A stretch of DNA of 64,000 bases from Pseudevernia furfuracea (GCA_022315425.1 JAIUPT010000042.1:620001-684000); one strand, 5' to 3'. Counted from the stretch's first letter, positions 1-10,837 are shown. A program made the numbers and translations. Notes: generated by a model not told the origin, from the letters alone.

Positions 1-1846
1 GAAGCCTTGGGCACATCACAAATGGGTCCGAGAGCATGACTATCCCAGCCAAGTTCCATGCTTTCGCAAATTCAATGGCTCCCTGCAAGCTGCTGGCTCT
101 GACGTCGCCGGCGGGGACGGAGCCGGCCTTGTTGATAAAGAGGATGGGGAAAGTCTGTTGTTTGCAAGCTAGCAGAATGCAGATCTCAGGGCTGAAAGAA
201 GAGAGGGTGATGTTCCGATGGCCACAAAGTTGAAAGATCGTTGTCAGGATCGTATCGACGAAGAAGTTGAGCTCCATTGCGCACAATTCCATGCCGCGGT
301 CTTCGGCTTCCCAAAGCATGGGATGCTTTATCTCGAGGTTGAAGGCGATAAATTCGGGTAATTCAGTGAGGAGCTGCTCCAAAGTAGATGAGGGTTCCTG
401 GATCGAATGACCCCTGAGATTGCCTTTGATATTATTGTGCATGCCTTCTTCGGTATATCTCATTCGCTCGACAAGATCTTGGCTTCGGTAATCGTCATAT
501 GTGTTCACAGAGTGCGATCGTGGCTTTGGGCGGAGACCTCCGTTGACTTTGTTCTTCTCCAGGTATCTGACTTCGGCTGAGCTCAGAAGGTCACTCCTGG
601 GTGCTTGTGATCGACTCAGATGCATGAATTGATCGAAAGTCAGCGTGTGCAAGGGCACATCTCCACCTGTCTCCATCACTAGGAAGTCATGGAATATGAC
701 TGGAAAACAGTCTTTTGTTAGTTGCACATCAAACTCGACACAGGACGCACCCAGGCTGGTTGCGGTGAGAAATGACTGGACTGTATTTTCTCCGATTTGG
801 AGGTTTTTACGCGCCGTAGAATTCGCACCAGATCCTCGATGCCCCACAATTTGAGTAGAGTCGTCCTTCCAGAATCCGGACGACGGTCTCGGAGGTGGAT
901 ATGGGGGTTGGAATGGGGTGACTACTAGAATGCTGAATGTCACGGAACCAATGTAGGTCATAGGCCCGTTTTCGAGGATTGGAACTGTGTAGTCTCTTAT
1001 CAGGCTCTCGCGGTTCGGTGCCAGCACCCGCTGGAGGCTCTTCAGAAGGGCGACGGCAGTGCCGATGACCTGGATACCTTTATCGCTGGAGGAGCTATTG
1101 CGGAAAATTTCAAATACCAAATTGACATTGTCAGGATCCTCAGTAAAGAATTGCAGCGGTTTGTTGATCATGTTTCTCAGCATTGGCAATTCGATGCAGT
1201 GACCTGCAGTAGACTTTGCGCCCCCAGCCTTGATGATCACACCGAATCTAGTTTTGTGGCTGTCATTGATACTATGATCAAATGATCGGTTAGTCAGTTC
1301 GACAGGCTTGAGGTTGCTTCTTGTGTTAGAGGGACCGAGGGTGACGAATATTTGGCTGCTATTCCTTTGCATCCCAAAGCCATTTTGGGTAATCCCTGAC
1401 GGCTCAAGACGAGACGCTGTTGTAGTCTGACTCTGTAATGCACATTTCAAGCTTTCTCCGGGACGTACCATCCCCATCCGCAGGACTGCACTGCTCGTGG
1501 GGGATCTGTGACCTCCAGCTCCGTGTGCAGCAAGCAATTCTGCCACCTTCATGTGGCCTCTGAAAACAGCATGCTCCTTCTCGGTCCATCCGGCCAGATC
1601 GCATATTCTCTGTTCTGCTCCTGCCTCAAGAAGGAGTTTCACGATTGATAGATTCCCATTGATGCAAGCGACGAATAATGGTGTCCAACCATTGACCGTC
1701 TCCGCTAGATTCAAAAGACCTTGAATTCCCGCTGGGGAGTCAAGACTAGCTCTCACGGCATATTCATGCCCATCTTGGGCAGCCCGGTATAGAACCGTCC
1801 TACCTGACGAATCTCGGAGGCTTGCGTCGGCATTATGTACAGTCAT
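1..1846 (-). CDS. Glycerophosphodiester phosphodiesterase with ankyrin repeats (partial, 3' end outside window)
   Basis: The frame is open for 615 codons from an ATG at 1846 to the window edge. Residues about 10-130 carry ankyrin-type repeats (GWTPLFVACINGNLSIVKLL, then LLEAGAE). Residues about 150-310 resemble the middle region of Gde1/Pho81-type proteins. The GDPD domain starts near residue 330 with VGHRGSGAN, followed by GENTVQSF, EFDVQLTKD, the HD pair in VIFHDF, and NLEIKHP. This supplies the His-Arg-Gly, Glu/Asp and second His of the family's active site. GDPD enzymes hydrolyse glycerophosphodiesters such as glycerophosphocholine to glycerol-3-phosphate plus an alcohol. Yeast Gde1 has SPX-ankyrin-GDPD; no SPX is visible here, and a stop lies in frame about 40 nt upstream of the ATG, so an upstream exon carrying SPX is possible but unseen. 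Base composition is normal and there are no internal stops, so it is probably functional. It is divergent from the ankyrin gene at 2275. Confidence 0.88.
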   Translation of the reverse strand, partial: MTVHNADASLRDSSGRTVLYRAAQDGHEYAVRASLDSPAGIQGLLNLAETVNGWTPLFVACINGNLSIVKLLLEAGAEQRICDLAGWTEKEHAVFRGHMKVAELLAAHGAGGHRSPTSSAVLRMGMVRPGESLKCALQSQTTTASRLEPSGITQNGFGMQRNSSQIFVTLGPSNTRSNLKPVELTNRSFDHSINDSHKTRFGVIIKAGGAKSTAGHCIELPMLRNMINKPLQFFTEDPDNVNLVFEIFRNSSSSDKGIQVIGTAVALLKSLQRVLAPNRESLIRDYTVPILENGPMTYIGSVTFSILVVTPFQPPYPPPRPSSGFWKDDSTQIVGHRGSGANSTARKNLQIGENTVQSFLTATSLGASCVEFDVQLTKDCFPVIFHDFLVMETGGDVPLHTLTFDQFMHLSRSQAPRSDLLSSAEVRYLEKNKVNGGLRPKPRSHSVNTYDDYRSQDLVERMRYTEEGMHNNIKGNLRGHSIQEPSSTLEQLLTELPEFIAFNLEIKHPMLWEAEDRGMELCAMELNFFVDTILTTIFQLCGHRNITLSSFSPEICILLACKQQTFPILFINKAGSVPAGDVRASSLQGAIEFAKAWNLAGIVMLSDPFVMCPRL

Positions 1847-2274
1847 TTTTGAGGATACTTTTTGTAGAGCTACCAATCACACGATCTACTTATGACTGCC
1901 TGGCGAGGCCCTCATGATCGTGTTCAACGTCGGTCGCGTTTGCTTGCTGACACTGCTCAGCCTGAGATAAGAGAGAAGCAGAGAGAAGCCGGATCATCTT
2001 AGTGGCCGCGCAACCTTCTCAGTCAATAGCGTCAGTCCTAGCCAATGAAACGAGCCCCCTAAGGTGATGTGACAGCGCTAGCAGGGATACACGTGCAACC
2101 TTCCTTACCTAGGCGCCGGGTATCAGCTTCCCAAACTTTACTTTAACCCTTCGTTCGCCCACTTTGACTTTCCTTTCCTCGTACTATCGTAAAGTAGCTC
2201 GTACCACGGTGGAGCTACGGGTACAGCCGGTCTATTCTGTCATTATTGTAAACGCCAGACGGCTCGCAGCGAAT
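1847..2274. promoter_or_regulatory. Divergent intergenic region between the two ankyrin genes
   Basis: These 428 bp separate the two start codons and must hold both promoters and 5' leaders. The sequence has ordinary composition. I see no convincing TATA box or named operator. Short pyrimidine-rich stretches occur before 2164 on the plus side. Confidence 0.5.
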
Positions 2275-4665
2275 ATGGACCCATTATCAATTACAGCCAG
2301 CATAGTCGGTATTGTTGCAGCTGCAGCTTCGACAGGTCGCGCCTTCGAAGAGCTCCGGCGATTATGCAAGACTTTACCGGGCAGATTACATGCCCTAAGT
2401 AATGAGGTCTCCGATATCGAATTGGTACTTCACCAAGTCGCCTCGGTCGTTAAGAAGAGAACAGGCGATCCAGCTCTCAAAGAACAAGGGGAACATGTAC
2501 AACACCTCCTGGACCAAGCAGATGCGAAATTGGGTGAGCTGAGAACAATTGTGGAAACTTTCACGCACATCGCGAAAACGACTAAGATCCCCGTCTTTCA
2601 AGCGTACGCCTGGCGGAAGCATCAGCCAAGACTGCAAGCGTTGCAAGAGGACATTAAGACTGTCAAATGTAGCCTTAATATCATGCTTGGTGCCTCCAAT
2701 TCTCAGGATATGATGCGGATTCGGGTTCATCTGGAGACTATTTCCACTGTCAGCTCCAACTCTGCGCAGATTCAACTCAGCATGGAAGAAAATTTGCAGA
2801 ATAGCCTCGTTCGCCATCGGGACGACTTGACAGAGTCCCTTACACGTATACATCAGCAAACCGACCAGAGGATTGGCAATGTCGAAGAACTGCTCAAAGT
2901 ACAGGCCGCTCAAATTCAGGCAAGCCAACTCAATCAACTGGGCAACTCGTATGGACGCCGACCGTCTTACTCAAGACCACTACCACCTACTAGAAAGCAA
3001 ACACAGCACCAGCAATCTAAGAGCTCAGAAGATGTTGGAATGAGAGTTACGCAGTATGGTGCATGCCGGCCAGGGTGCCCTTGTGTATGTCACGTACAAA
3101 CAAGATCCTCGACACCGGGCCTTATTGATCGCGTCTTTGGGCAACTCTTTGTTGGGTATGCTGGCCTGCCTCTCGTCAACGCCAAATGCGATTCCGCTTC
3201 GTGTGGGAAAAATCAAGCTGCACATGTCAGTGTGGAATACTGGTTTCCACTTGGTTTTGTGTGGTCTAAGATCTTGCGCCTTCAAGTGACTTATCAGCCC
3301 CATATTGGACCACAATTCGAATTGAGCACGCTGAGAAGAGTCTCGGACTCTGCGCAATGTGTTAATTTTGCCCTCAACGGGAATATTGATGGCTTAAAGG
3401 ATCTCTTTAAAAGGGGGCTAGCGTCTCCCCGAGATGTCAGCACCACCAGAGGATACTCTGTGCTCAGATGGGCTATGTACGGAAAACAATACCAAACTTG
3501 CAAATTTCTATTCAATGCTGGGGCGGATCCGGATTACAGACCTATCGCTGCGTCTGATAACAGTCCAAGGAACAAAGCGCACCAATTCCTACTCATGGGC
3601 GGTCTCTCGGAAGACGCTGTGGAGGCACTGCGATGCTTGACACAGGGTGGCGACTTTATTGACGAACAGAATTATACTGTGTTGCACAGAATCATCCTGG
3701 GCCTCTCAATGGCAAATCTCGAGGAAGAAATCCGTCTCCATCCCGAAGATGTCAACACCACAGATGTGATGGGACGCACACCACTCGCGTGGGCAGCATG
3801 CCGGGGAGACGATCAAGCAATTGTCACACTTTTAAGCCACGGCGCAGACGTCGATACACTGGACGTACAGCACTCTGGGGTTGTAGGGCACGCTGCAGAT
3901 AGAAGCTATGCTACCTGCGTTCGTCTGCTGCTCGAAGCTGGTGCAGACCCCGACATCGCTTCAGCTCATGGCTATAGAGTCGGCAATGCATTGAACGTTG
4001 CTACTCGGAATGCCTCCGATCCATTGGTCCTGAAGACTCTCCTCGACTTCGGAGCAAATGTCGATTCTTGTGGAATCGACGGAATGACAGGACTGATTCA
4101 CGCGTCTAGGAGAGACAACGCAAGCTTTGCTACTCTTCTACTCGAATATGGCGCAAATATCAACGCGACTTCTGTAGCTGGTCAAACGCCACTGACTACT
4201 GCAGTTGCATACAACAGTCACAATATTTTGAGACTGCTTCTTGATCGCTGGTTCGAATACAGTGAATGCCCTCGCCTCACTGGTCCTCACTTGCTCCAGC
4301 TTGTGGCACTTTACGCTGACACCGAGACTATTTCTATATTGAGAAACACAGACCATCTTCACCTCAAGTACGATTCGTCTTACGCTCTCGGCGATTTCAT
4401 AAGCCGCTTGAGCGAGCGGTCAGATGTAACGGAAAAGCTCATCCTCGCATTTGAAGAGTTGATGGGCGTCATAAAGCTAGGACCGGCTTCGCCTGGCCAC
4501 CACGGTACCGAGGACCTCATGGAATCCGGTTTGGCGCACTCCGACGCCAGCGATTCTGATAGCGAGATATTTGAGAATGCGATGGAAAGTCTTCACCTGG
4601 GAAAGAAGTCTCTGCAAAATGGAGACCGCCCTACCATTTGCCGATTCAAAAGCTTGACCTTTTGA
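2275..4665 (+). CDS. Ankyrin-repeat protein with fungal NLR-type N-terminal domain
   Basis: I start the 796-residue protein at the internal ATG 2275 rather than 2164, because MDPLSITASIVGIVAAAAS is the usual beginning of the fungal 'Fungal_N' domain that opens many NACHT/ankyrin NLR-like proteins. Residues 1-200 are mostly helical, with coiled-coil character towards residue 220. A Cys-rich patch (CRPGCPCVCH, near residue 262) and a conserved linker with paired Trp/Phe follow. Ankyrin repeats run from about residue 359 to 660 (for example GRTPLAWAACRGDDQAIVTL and GQTPLTTAVAYNSHNILRLL). The tail near 755-772 is acidic and Ser/Asp-rich. There is no P-loop NTPase (NACHT or NB-ARC), so it keeps the sensor-like ends of an NLR without the switch. 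Such proteins are suspected in non-self recognition; this role is inferred. The frame is intact and not C-to-T scarred. Confidence 0.85.
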   Translation: MDPLSITASIVGIVAAAASTGRAFEELRRLCKTLPGRLHALSNEVSDIELVLHQVASVVKKRTGDPALKEQGEHVQHLLDQADAKLGELRTIVETFTHIAKTTKIPVFQAYAWRKHQPRLQALQEDIKTVKCSLNIMLGASNSQDMMRIRVHLETISTVSSNSAQIQLSMEENLQNSLVRHRDDLTESLTRIHQQTDQRIGNVEELLKVQAAQIQASQLNQLGNSYGRRPSYSRPLPPTRKQTQHQQSKSSEDVGMRVTQYGACRPGCPCVCHVQTRSSTPGLIDRVFGQLFVGYAGLPLVNAKCDSASCGKNQAAHVSVEYWFPLGFVWSKILRLQVTYQPHIGPQFELSTLRRVSDSAQCVNFALNGNIDGLKDLFKRGLASPRDVSTTRGYSVLRWAMYGKQYQTCKFLFNAGADPDYRPIAASDNSPRNKAHQFLLMGGLSEDAVEALRCLTQGGDFIDEQNYTVLHRIILGLSMANLEEEIRLHPEDVNTTDVMGRTPLAWAACRGDDQAIVTLLSHGADVDTLDVQHSGVVGHAADRSYATCVRLLLEAGADPDIASAHGYRVGNALNVATRNASDPLVLKTLLDFGANVDSCGIDGMTGLIHASRRDNASFATLLLEYGANINATSVAGQTPLTTAVAYNSHNILRLLLDRWFEYSECPRLTGPHLLQLVALYADTETISILRNTDHLHLKYDSSYALGDFISRLSERSDVTEKLILAFEELMGVIKLGPASPGHHGTEDLMESGLAHSDASDSDSEIFENAMESLHLGKKSLQNGDRPTICRFKSLTF

Positions 4666-5340
4666 GTTCCTGTCGACATTTTGGACATCTTGAAGTGTGA
4701 CTCTGGTCTTTTGCTCGTCTCAATCATTGATCCTACGAGTATGATAATATGTGATATAAGCAAGATTGGTTCTGGTTCTGGTTCCTCAGTAGTTATCAGA
4801 AGACCCTCATGTACTCGTCGCTGCTTTGTATATATCAAAATCCGCTTTCGTAGGCGAAGCGCAGTCCCTAATCCACGCTAATTACATGAATGCGAATATA
4901 GTGAATAGATTGAAGCTGTATCGCAAGCGGAGCCATAGACCAAGCCCATACCGAGGCCGGATGCGAAAATGAAATGCGCAGATCCATATGTATTGCTTGC
5001 TCATGTTCTTGTGAAATTATTATGCGGCATAGAAAATTCAAAATCGCAAAAAAAAGAAAATGTTTTTGAAGCAGATCTTGGCTTTTCTTTGCTAAGACCT
5101 TTGCTACAGTTGATTTCAAAACCATTGGCGAAAGCGGGAAGCGGATGGTACCCGCACCTAAAATGGGGGGGTACCTCAACACCTCTCAGATCAAATGTAG
5201 AGTGATAGAAGGAAGTCGTAGATATTGCCCAAATAGTCGAATTTGAAGCCCCAGTATAGCTGTAATCGTCGAATCCTTGGTGTAGCATATTCTTACCTGC
5301 CCGCCTACGTCATCGCTGTCGCCCTCACCTCGCTGCCGCC
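4666..5340. other. Intergenic spacer before the transposon
   Basis: This holds the 3' flank of the ankyrin gene and DNA of normal composition. A short (TGGTTC)n-like run sits near 4770 and an A-tract near 5046. I found no gene and no terminal inverted repeat that pairs with the right side of the transposon. Confidence 0.5.
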
Positions 5341-6438
5341 ATGCTGCCCATTGCAGAGCCCATTCGGGCCATCATTCAGCACGAACTGGAGCTTGGGTAC
5401 TGTGACGATGCTATCGTTGCTGGTCCGTACAATGTGAGCTTACGCTCAGTCCAGAGGATGCCGTCTTGCTAGCATCATTATAACACAGTCTTCCTACCCA
5501 CTGGTATCGTTGGGGGGCGCCCTAGAGTCCTGCAGGACTACCATGAGTATGAGCTTCTGGAGTACTTGCGGGAGCGTCCTATGGGGTACCTAGATGAGCT
5601 GCAATACCACCTCCTTGACGCATTTGACGTCATTATTGATGAACTCGCTGTCTGGAGGGCTCTGCAGCGGCTTAATTGGTCTCGCAAACGTCTTCAAAGG
5701 ATTGCACGTCAGCGTAATCAACAGCTCCGCGATGGCTGGTTTGCGAAGCTGTCTCAATGGCGAGCTGACCAGCTGATATTCTTGGACGAGAGTGCTGCTT
5801 GCGAGCGGACGGGTATGTCACCTTCTGGTCTCTACAGACGCGTTAGACTGACAACAGCAGGGGACAGGCGGTATGGATGGTCACCGCGTGGAATGAGAGC
5901 ATCTATAACGCAGGATTTGCGTCGTTCGAAGAGGTGGAGCTTGTTACCTGCATACACGGTCAATGGATACCTCGAATGGATTATCTATCAGGGCTCCATT
6001 ACCGCGGCGATGTTTAATGACTTCGTTCGAGACCTTATCCTTCCTCACTGCGGTTCTTATACTGCCAGCGAGCCTCTTTCAGTCATCATTTGCGACAATG
6101 CGAGCGTGCATCATAACTGCGAGTTAGCTGAAATGTGTGAGCAAGCGGGCGTACGACTTGAATACCTTCCTCCTTACTCGCCTGATCTAAATCCTATCGA
6201 GACCTCATTTGCGACCCTTAAGGCGTGGATAAAGAGACATCAGGATATCGCAGAAGGATATGCTGAGGCTGGTGACTTTGCTGCGTTTCTAGATATGGCC
6301 GTGCGAGCGCAGGCTGGTGCAGGAGACCCAGGCAATATCTTTCGCAAGAGTGGTATCTACTACAGAAGTGATGCCGAAATGTATATGAATGAGGACGCTG
6401 AGGAGGATGACGCGTCTATTTTGGGCTTATTTATATAG
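5341..6438 (+). pseudogene. Tc1/mariner-type DDE transposase (DDE_3), one in-frame amber stop
   Basis: One reading frame of 365 codons plus stop runs from an ATG in good context (gccgccATG) to TAG 6436-6438. It is broken only by TAG at 5470-5472, which fits CAG changed to TAG by C-to-T. The N-terminus is a helix-turn-helix-like DNA-binding segment. The catalytic core shows LIFLDES (first Asp), VIICDNASVHHN (second Asp) and PPYSPDLNPIE (Glu). There are 34 residues between the second Asp and the Glu, so it is a DD34E enzyme of the IS630/Tc1/mariner superfamily that cuts and pastes at TA sites. The rest of the protein is well preserved. If the amber is read through, or if an ATG downstream is used, partial activity cannot be excluded. 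The stop codon is immediately followed by the stop of a convergent ORF. Confidence 0.85.
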
Positions 6439-6912
6439 CTATATACTATCTTCTCTCGTCGTTTGACTGTCCATTTGGCTGTTCGCGTCAAATGCCCTAT
6501 CAATATCTAGATCTAAGTCGCCATCGTAGCATCCCTGGCCATAGCCGGCCGGCGAGACCTCAATTGAGGGTATAATCCTTCGAGGACTGGGTCTTCGAGG
6601 CTGTTGTTGCTCCTGTTCTCGTCGCCACCTGCTAATATTGCTGGCAATCTTCCGCCCAATACCAGGTGATATGTGCATGCCTTCCCACCTCTCATCACAA
6701 TCTTTCCATGGCTGGACATCCTCAGTGCCGTAGTACTTCTCAGAAAGTATATCCCTTGCTCTTTCTAACGCCTGTCGATCTCGTTCTTTCAGCTGCGGAG
6801 CAAGCCAGCTGATGTACTCATCAAGATCGTCTTGCACTGGGCTGCTGTGATGAACTGGAGGGAGGGAGGGAGCAGGTGTTCTTGCGGGTGTTCTTGCAGG
6901 TGTTCGTCCAGC
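6439..6912 (-). pseudogene. Second ORF beside the transposase, 5'-truncated at the heterochromatin junction
   Basis: A minus-strand frame ends at 6439, with zero bases between its stop and the transposase stop. It stays open leftwards of the GTG at 6837, through three repeats of Arg-Thr-Pro-Ala, to about 6912, where homology changes abruptly to a DUF3435 exon. No ATG is present in this frame, so the true start has been cut off. The readable part is acidic and helical (DDLDEYISWLAPQLKERD, then RQALERARDIL), and later basic and Gln-rich. I do not recognise a family. Its position suggests an accessory gene carried by the same transposon. The loss of its 5' part also removes the expected right inverted repeat. 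Confidence 0.5.
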
Positions 6913-8920
6913 GCGACAAGATCACCGGGGAAGTGGCGCTCACCTTGCAGCTGAAGCTCACCCGAACCAAGTCTCGCAAGAAGCGCAAGAGACCGTGAGT
7001 GACCGCTAAGTAATGAAGTCCATCACTCTAACGAACATACAGGAAAACCTACACATTCTTTATCAATAACAACCCCGTCTTTTGTATAATATCTCATATC
7101 ATCGACCTCGCCTATAACGACGATGTCTACCTTTTCTCGAACACAAAGCCCAGAATAATTCTGACTTTGAGCGTTCTAAAGAAACTGAATTGTCAACAAA
7201 TTCCATAAAAAGAGAATATACTAAACGTATCGTTGTTTCGTACGTCTATGTAAATCTTCAGAGACTATATCATCTCGACGAATACGACGCTCTTCTACGA
7301 GAAGTATTACGAGTAAATTAAACGATTAAGAGAAGAGACTAACTTCGTATAGATCTTCACGATCTATTATCTTCGACGAGCGACGAGAAATGTCATCAAT
7401 AATAAGCTCTAAGACTTCTAATCTCAGAAAGCCTAAGCTAACACGATTATTCATTAGATGATTTCAATTCTAATGAAGTCGTTCGCAATCTAATTATAAA
7501 TCACATTAACTCAGTCATCTTTCAGCGCAATTACCTGTCTCGCATGATTCGATACGATATTCAAGTCGTATACGAGAATACGACGTCTCGAACGAAGTTG
7601 ATTCAAGCGATTAATCAAATAAGTCGACGAATCGATTTTCGATAATTTAAAGAGTTAATCGAAGCGTAGAGTGCAAATATTCGATAGAAGAAAGAAATTC
7701 AAAAACTTCGCGATCGTCGAGATAAATTGTTTCAGCGAATTCGATAATAATTTACATTCGTTTATTATATAGAAAAATAAGTTATTTACGATAAGTATAA
7801 GAAGATCAAATGAGTTATGAATCGAAAGATCAAAGCGCGAGAGCGAGAGCTCATAAATTAGATTTAAAAAGAATACGACGTCGTCGTTTTCGTACGAGAT
7901 ATGCGAGCGTAGCTTAAAAGAAATACGAAGTCGCTTCGTTCTATTCTCTTTATCTTAAAGCGTGTTTAATACGTCTTTATAAAACGATCACGTATCGTAA
8001 AGATCTTCTTCGACTCGTCGTCGACTCGTAATATCGAAAACGATGTGAGTCGACGAGTCTTTATTGTCGATAATATAATATCGCTCTATATTCGACAGAA
8101 GAGAGTATTTCGTAAGGCTCGTCGAATACGAAGAATTTAGATAAGAGAAAGTAATCTTAATAACGTAAAATATCTCTTAAACGTCGTTAAATTCGAGTCT
8201 AAGTCGAATTTCTCGATCTCTTATCTCTTTTCTATAAGATATAAACTCTATTAATATCTTTATTATCTCGATAATATCGATCTATCTTTAAAGAAGCGAC
8301 TTTATAATCTTAATAATAAATATTCGTTACAGCGACACTTCGATCGTCGTTATTCTTTTCGATCTCGCGAATTCTATTCTTTTTCTTATTTCGAATATGC
8401 GATAATCACGCTTAATAGTGTAATGCATTTTAAGAATTATACGACGATCGTTCACGAGATTTACATATCTGATAAGATTTAGCATATCTTATGAATTTTA
8501 ATTTAATTGTTAATTTGTTTAATCTTACGAATTAATTATATATATTAGAGTAAATTTTCTACGACTTGTCTATCTTTATACTTTAATGATTTAAAAAGCT
8601 TTAACATAGAGAGTGAGAAACACTCGCTGATTTCCTAAGTTTTATTATTAACACTTTTAAGTGTCGTCGTTTTTATGAATTACATTATAACGATATATAA
8701 GATCGATTTACAAGTATAAAATCTTAGCACGACTTCTAAATTTCGTTTATAGCTTTTAGCGTTGCTCATTTTTTAAGCTCTTTTATTTATTTTATATATA
8801 CTACTTCTTAATTAAAATTTATAATAATCGTCGAGAAAGTTATCGTTAGATAAATCTTACTTAAGACATTAATAAAGCTAGTTGATGCGCGTTATAAATT
8901 TTATAAGTCGATATAATATA
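6912..8920 (+). pseudogene. DUF3435 tyrosine recombinase relic, copy 1 (captain-like)
   Basis: The first stretch is barely mutated: RDKITGEVALTLQLKLTRTK runs to an intron (6995-7042), after which KTYTFFINNNPVF continues in the spliced frame. This is the conserved core of DUF3435 (PF11917) proteins. Beyond 7200 the sequence is heavily C-to-T mutated with many stops. Even so, the C-terminal recombinase block is readable near 7477-7560 (INHINSVIFQRNYLSRMIRY, holding the His and the nucleophilic Tyr region), then QKLRDRRDKLFQRIR near 7690-7740. A C2H2-like block follows at 8290-8460 (LQRHFDRR, VMHFKNYTTIVHEIY). DUF3435 enzymes include the captains of Starship giant elements; whether this one was a captain or a solitary Crypton-like enzyme cannot be told here. 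The N-terminal half is missing at the 6912 junction. Confidence 0.8.
6995..7042 (+). other. Intron of DUF3435 relic copy 1
   Basis: The donor is GTGAGT at 6995-7000, a CTAAC branch motif lies near 7028, and the acceptor CAG ends at 7042. The length is 48 bp, typical of filamentous fungi. Removing it joins KKRKRP to KTYTFF in frame, which matches the family. Confidence 0.75.
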
Positions 8921-10456
8921 TCTTCTATCTTGATATTTTACGCAAATTTTATCAAGAATAAACGTCTAAATACGCTCGATTCAATAAGATAATAAATGAG
9001 ACTAAGAGACATCTAAAAAGATTTTTCTTGAACGATCGTATTCATATTTTTATTTCAGATACACGATTAGTGAATTAATACTTTTATATATTATAACGTT
9101 TAAAAATCATAGAGTAATAATGCATAAAATCTTATTACGTGCGTAGACATCTCACACATTTTTTAAAATCTATTTAAAGTCTCTTTAGTTGCTGATTATT
9201 AACGTATCGTGTACTTTGTTTATAGTATATTTGAAATTTATTATTAATTTATATATACTATTTATTTGATCTACGATAATTACTTTATATAATTCTTTAT
9301 CGAGAATATTTATTTAAAATATTATACTTAAAATCTTCGATAATTAGTGAGCTTAATTAATGACAGCGCAATTTCTAACAAATAAGATATCTTTCTAAAA
9401 TTAAGTTATGAAGGTCGATATGAGATAAATAGAGAGAAAAGAAAAAGAATTATAAGAAAAATAAAAGAAGAAAAAGTCGTATAATTATAATCTTATATTA
9501 TAAAATCGCTTCTGACTCGTCGCTCACAACGAAATATATTTCTTCGTGTGAATATAGATTTTCGAAATGCTTTATTATAACACGTCGACTATCTCGATAA
9601 TATCGCATCGACTTTTATCGCTATTGTAAAGAACTTTACGTTCAACTTTTATGAACTCGCAAAATATAATTAACTGATCTTTTCCTAGCTTTCGTATTCG
9701 CATACACGCTGATTAAATTAATAATAAGAAATATAATTTATCGAAATTAGATCATATTTTATATAAGTCGATTCTTGATAAGATTAAATTCTAGAGTCAC
9801 GACGACTCTAAAATTCGTCGATAGCTTTAAGTGCGTCTCTCGTATATAAGTCTCGTCGAAATATATTAGATATTAATTTATCTGCTTCGCAAAAGATAAA
9901 ATCATCAGCGATTTTATAATATCGTCACGACTTAAGATTAATAGATTATTTCGATTATCGAAGAATACGACTGTCTGTGCGTCTAGAACGCGCGAGAGTT
10001 ATTTATATATAACTTTCTCGTTTTTTTACTTCAATACTTGCGCTTCTATATCGACAATAACGCGTATAAACGACTTCGATTTAATAATTATTCGTAATAA
10101 CGATTCTATATCGAGACTTTCACTTTCGAACTTCTTTATAACGTATTTAAAAGAGTTCTCGAATCGCAGCAGACAGTCGAGTATTATCGTATTTATATAA
10201 AATTACATCGAAAGATCGCGCTACTCGATAAACAGCGATAAGATATATCTATTATTATTTGTCTCACTAAATCTCGTCGTCGAATAAACTTTCGTTTATG
10301 CGATATTTTAGTTCGAGAAAGATAGTTTATATAAAAACTTCTTTATCTTCTTTAAAAATACGATTCGTGATATATAAAAATCGATTATATCTTTAACGAG
10401 TCGCAAAAAAGAGAAAATTATTTGCGAACACTGCGTAGAGTCGCTTAGATTGATGC
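8921..10456. other. AT-rich mutated DNA without recognisable gene
   Basis: TpA, CpG and CpT/ApG are common, whereas CpC and GpG are nearly absent. All frames are stopped. I could not assign any family. It ends at the target-site copy (GATGC) of LTR element A. Confidence 0.5.
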
Positions 10457-10658
10457 TGTCAGGACCAGTACAGAGTCAAGTCATGTAGGTGTATTGAATA
10501 AGACAACTAGATACAGGACAACTATGTACTGGGAGGGAGGCCATATATGTATGGCGGAGTGAACCTGCCAAGACACGCTAAGCCTAAAAGGGAAGTGTCA
10601 AAGGAAGGCTGTGTCAAAGGGATGCAGGGACGCCGGGATGCGGGGTACGCTCGTAACA
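10457..10658 (-). repeat. LTR of element A (3' in sense)
   Basis: This 202-bp repeat is identical base for base to 12514-12715. Read on minus it begins TGTTACGAGCG and ends TCCTGACA. Confidence 0.92.
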
Positions 10659-10837
10659 CTACCCCCCCCCTCCGAAAAGACATGTCCTCATGGCTGTAGT
10701 CGCTCGCTCATAGTCGCTCGCTATGCATGTGAAAGAAAGAACAAAGTAGAAACATGGTGCCCGCCGGCGCAATCCTCAGTCGCAGTGCTGATCCCAAGTC
10801 GCTCCGGTGACGTCTTGGCGATGCCATGTCGCTAGCA

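Noticed and set aside
2395..2937. 180-codon minus-strand ORF
   Set aside because: It is antisense to the intact ankyrin gene and shows no family signature; the same holds for 3025-3357, 3294-3515 and 4138-4362.
6840..6912. Right terminal inverted repeat of the Tc1/mariner element
   Set aside because: No pairing with 5180-5340 could be found; the second ORF runs through to the junction, so the true end is lost.
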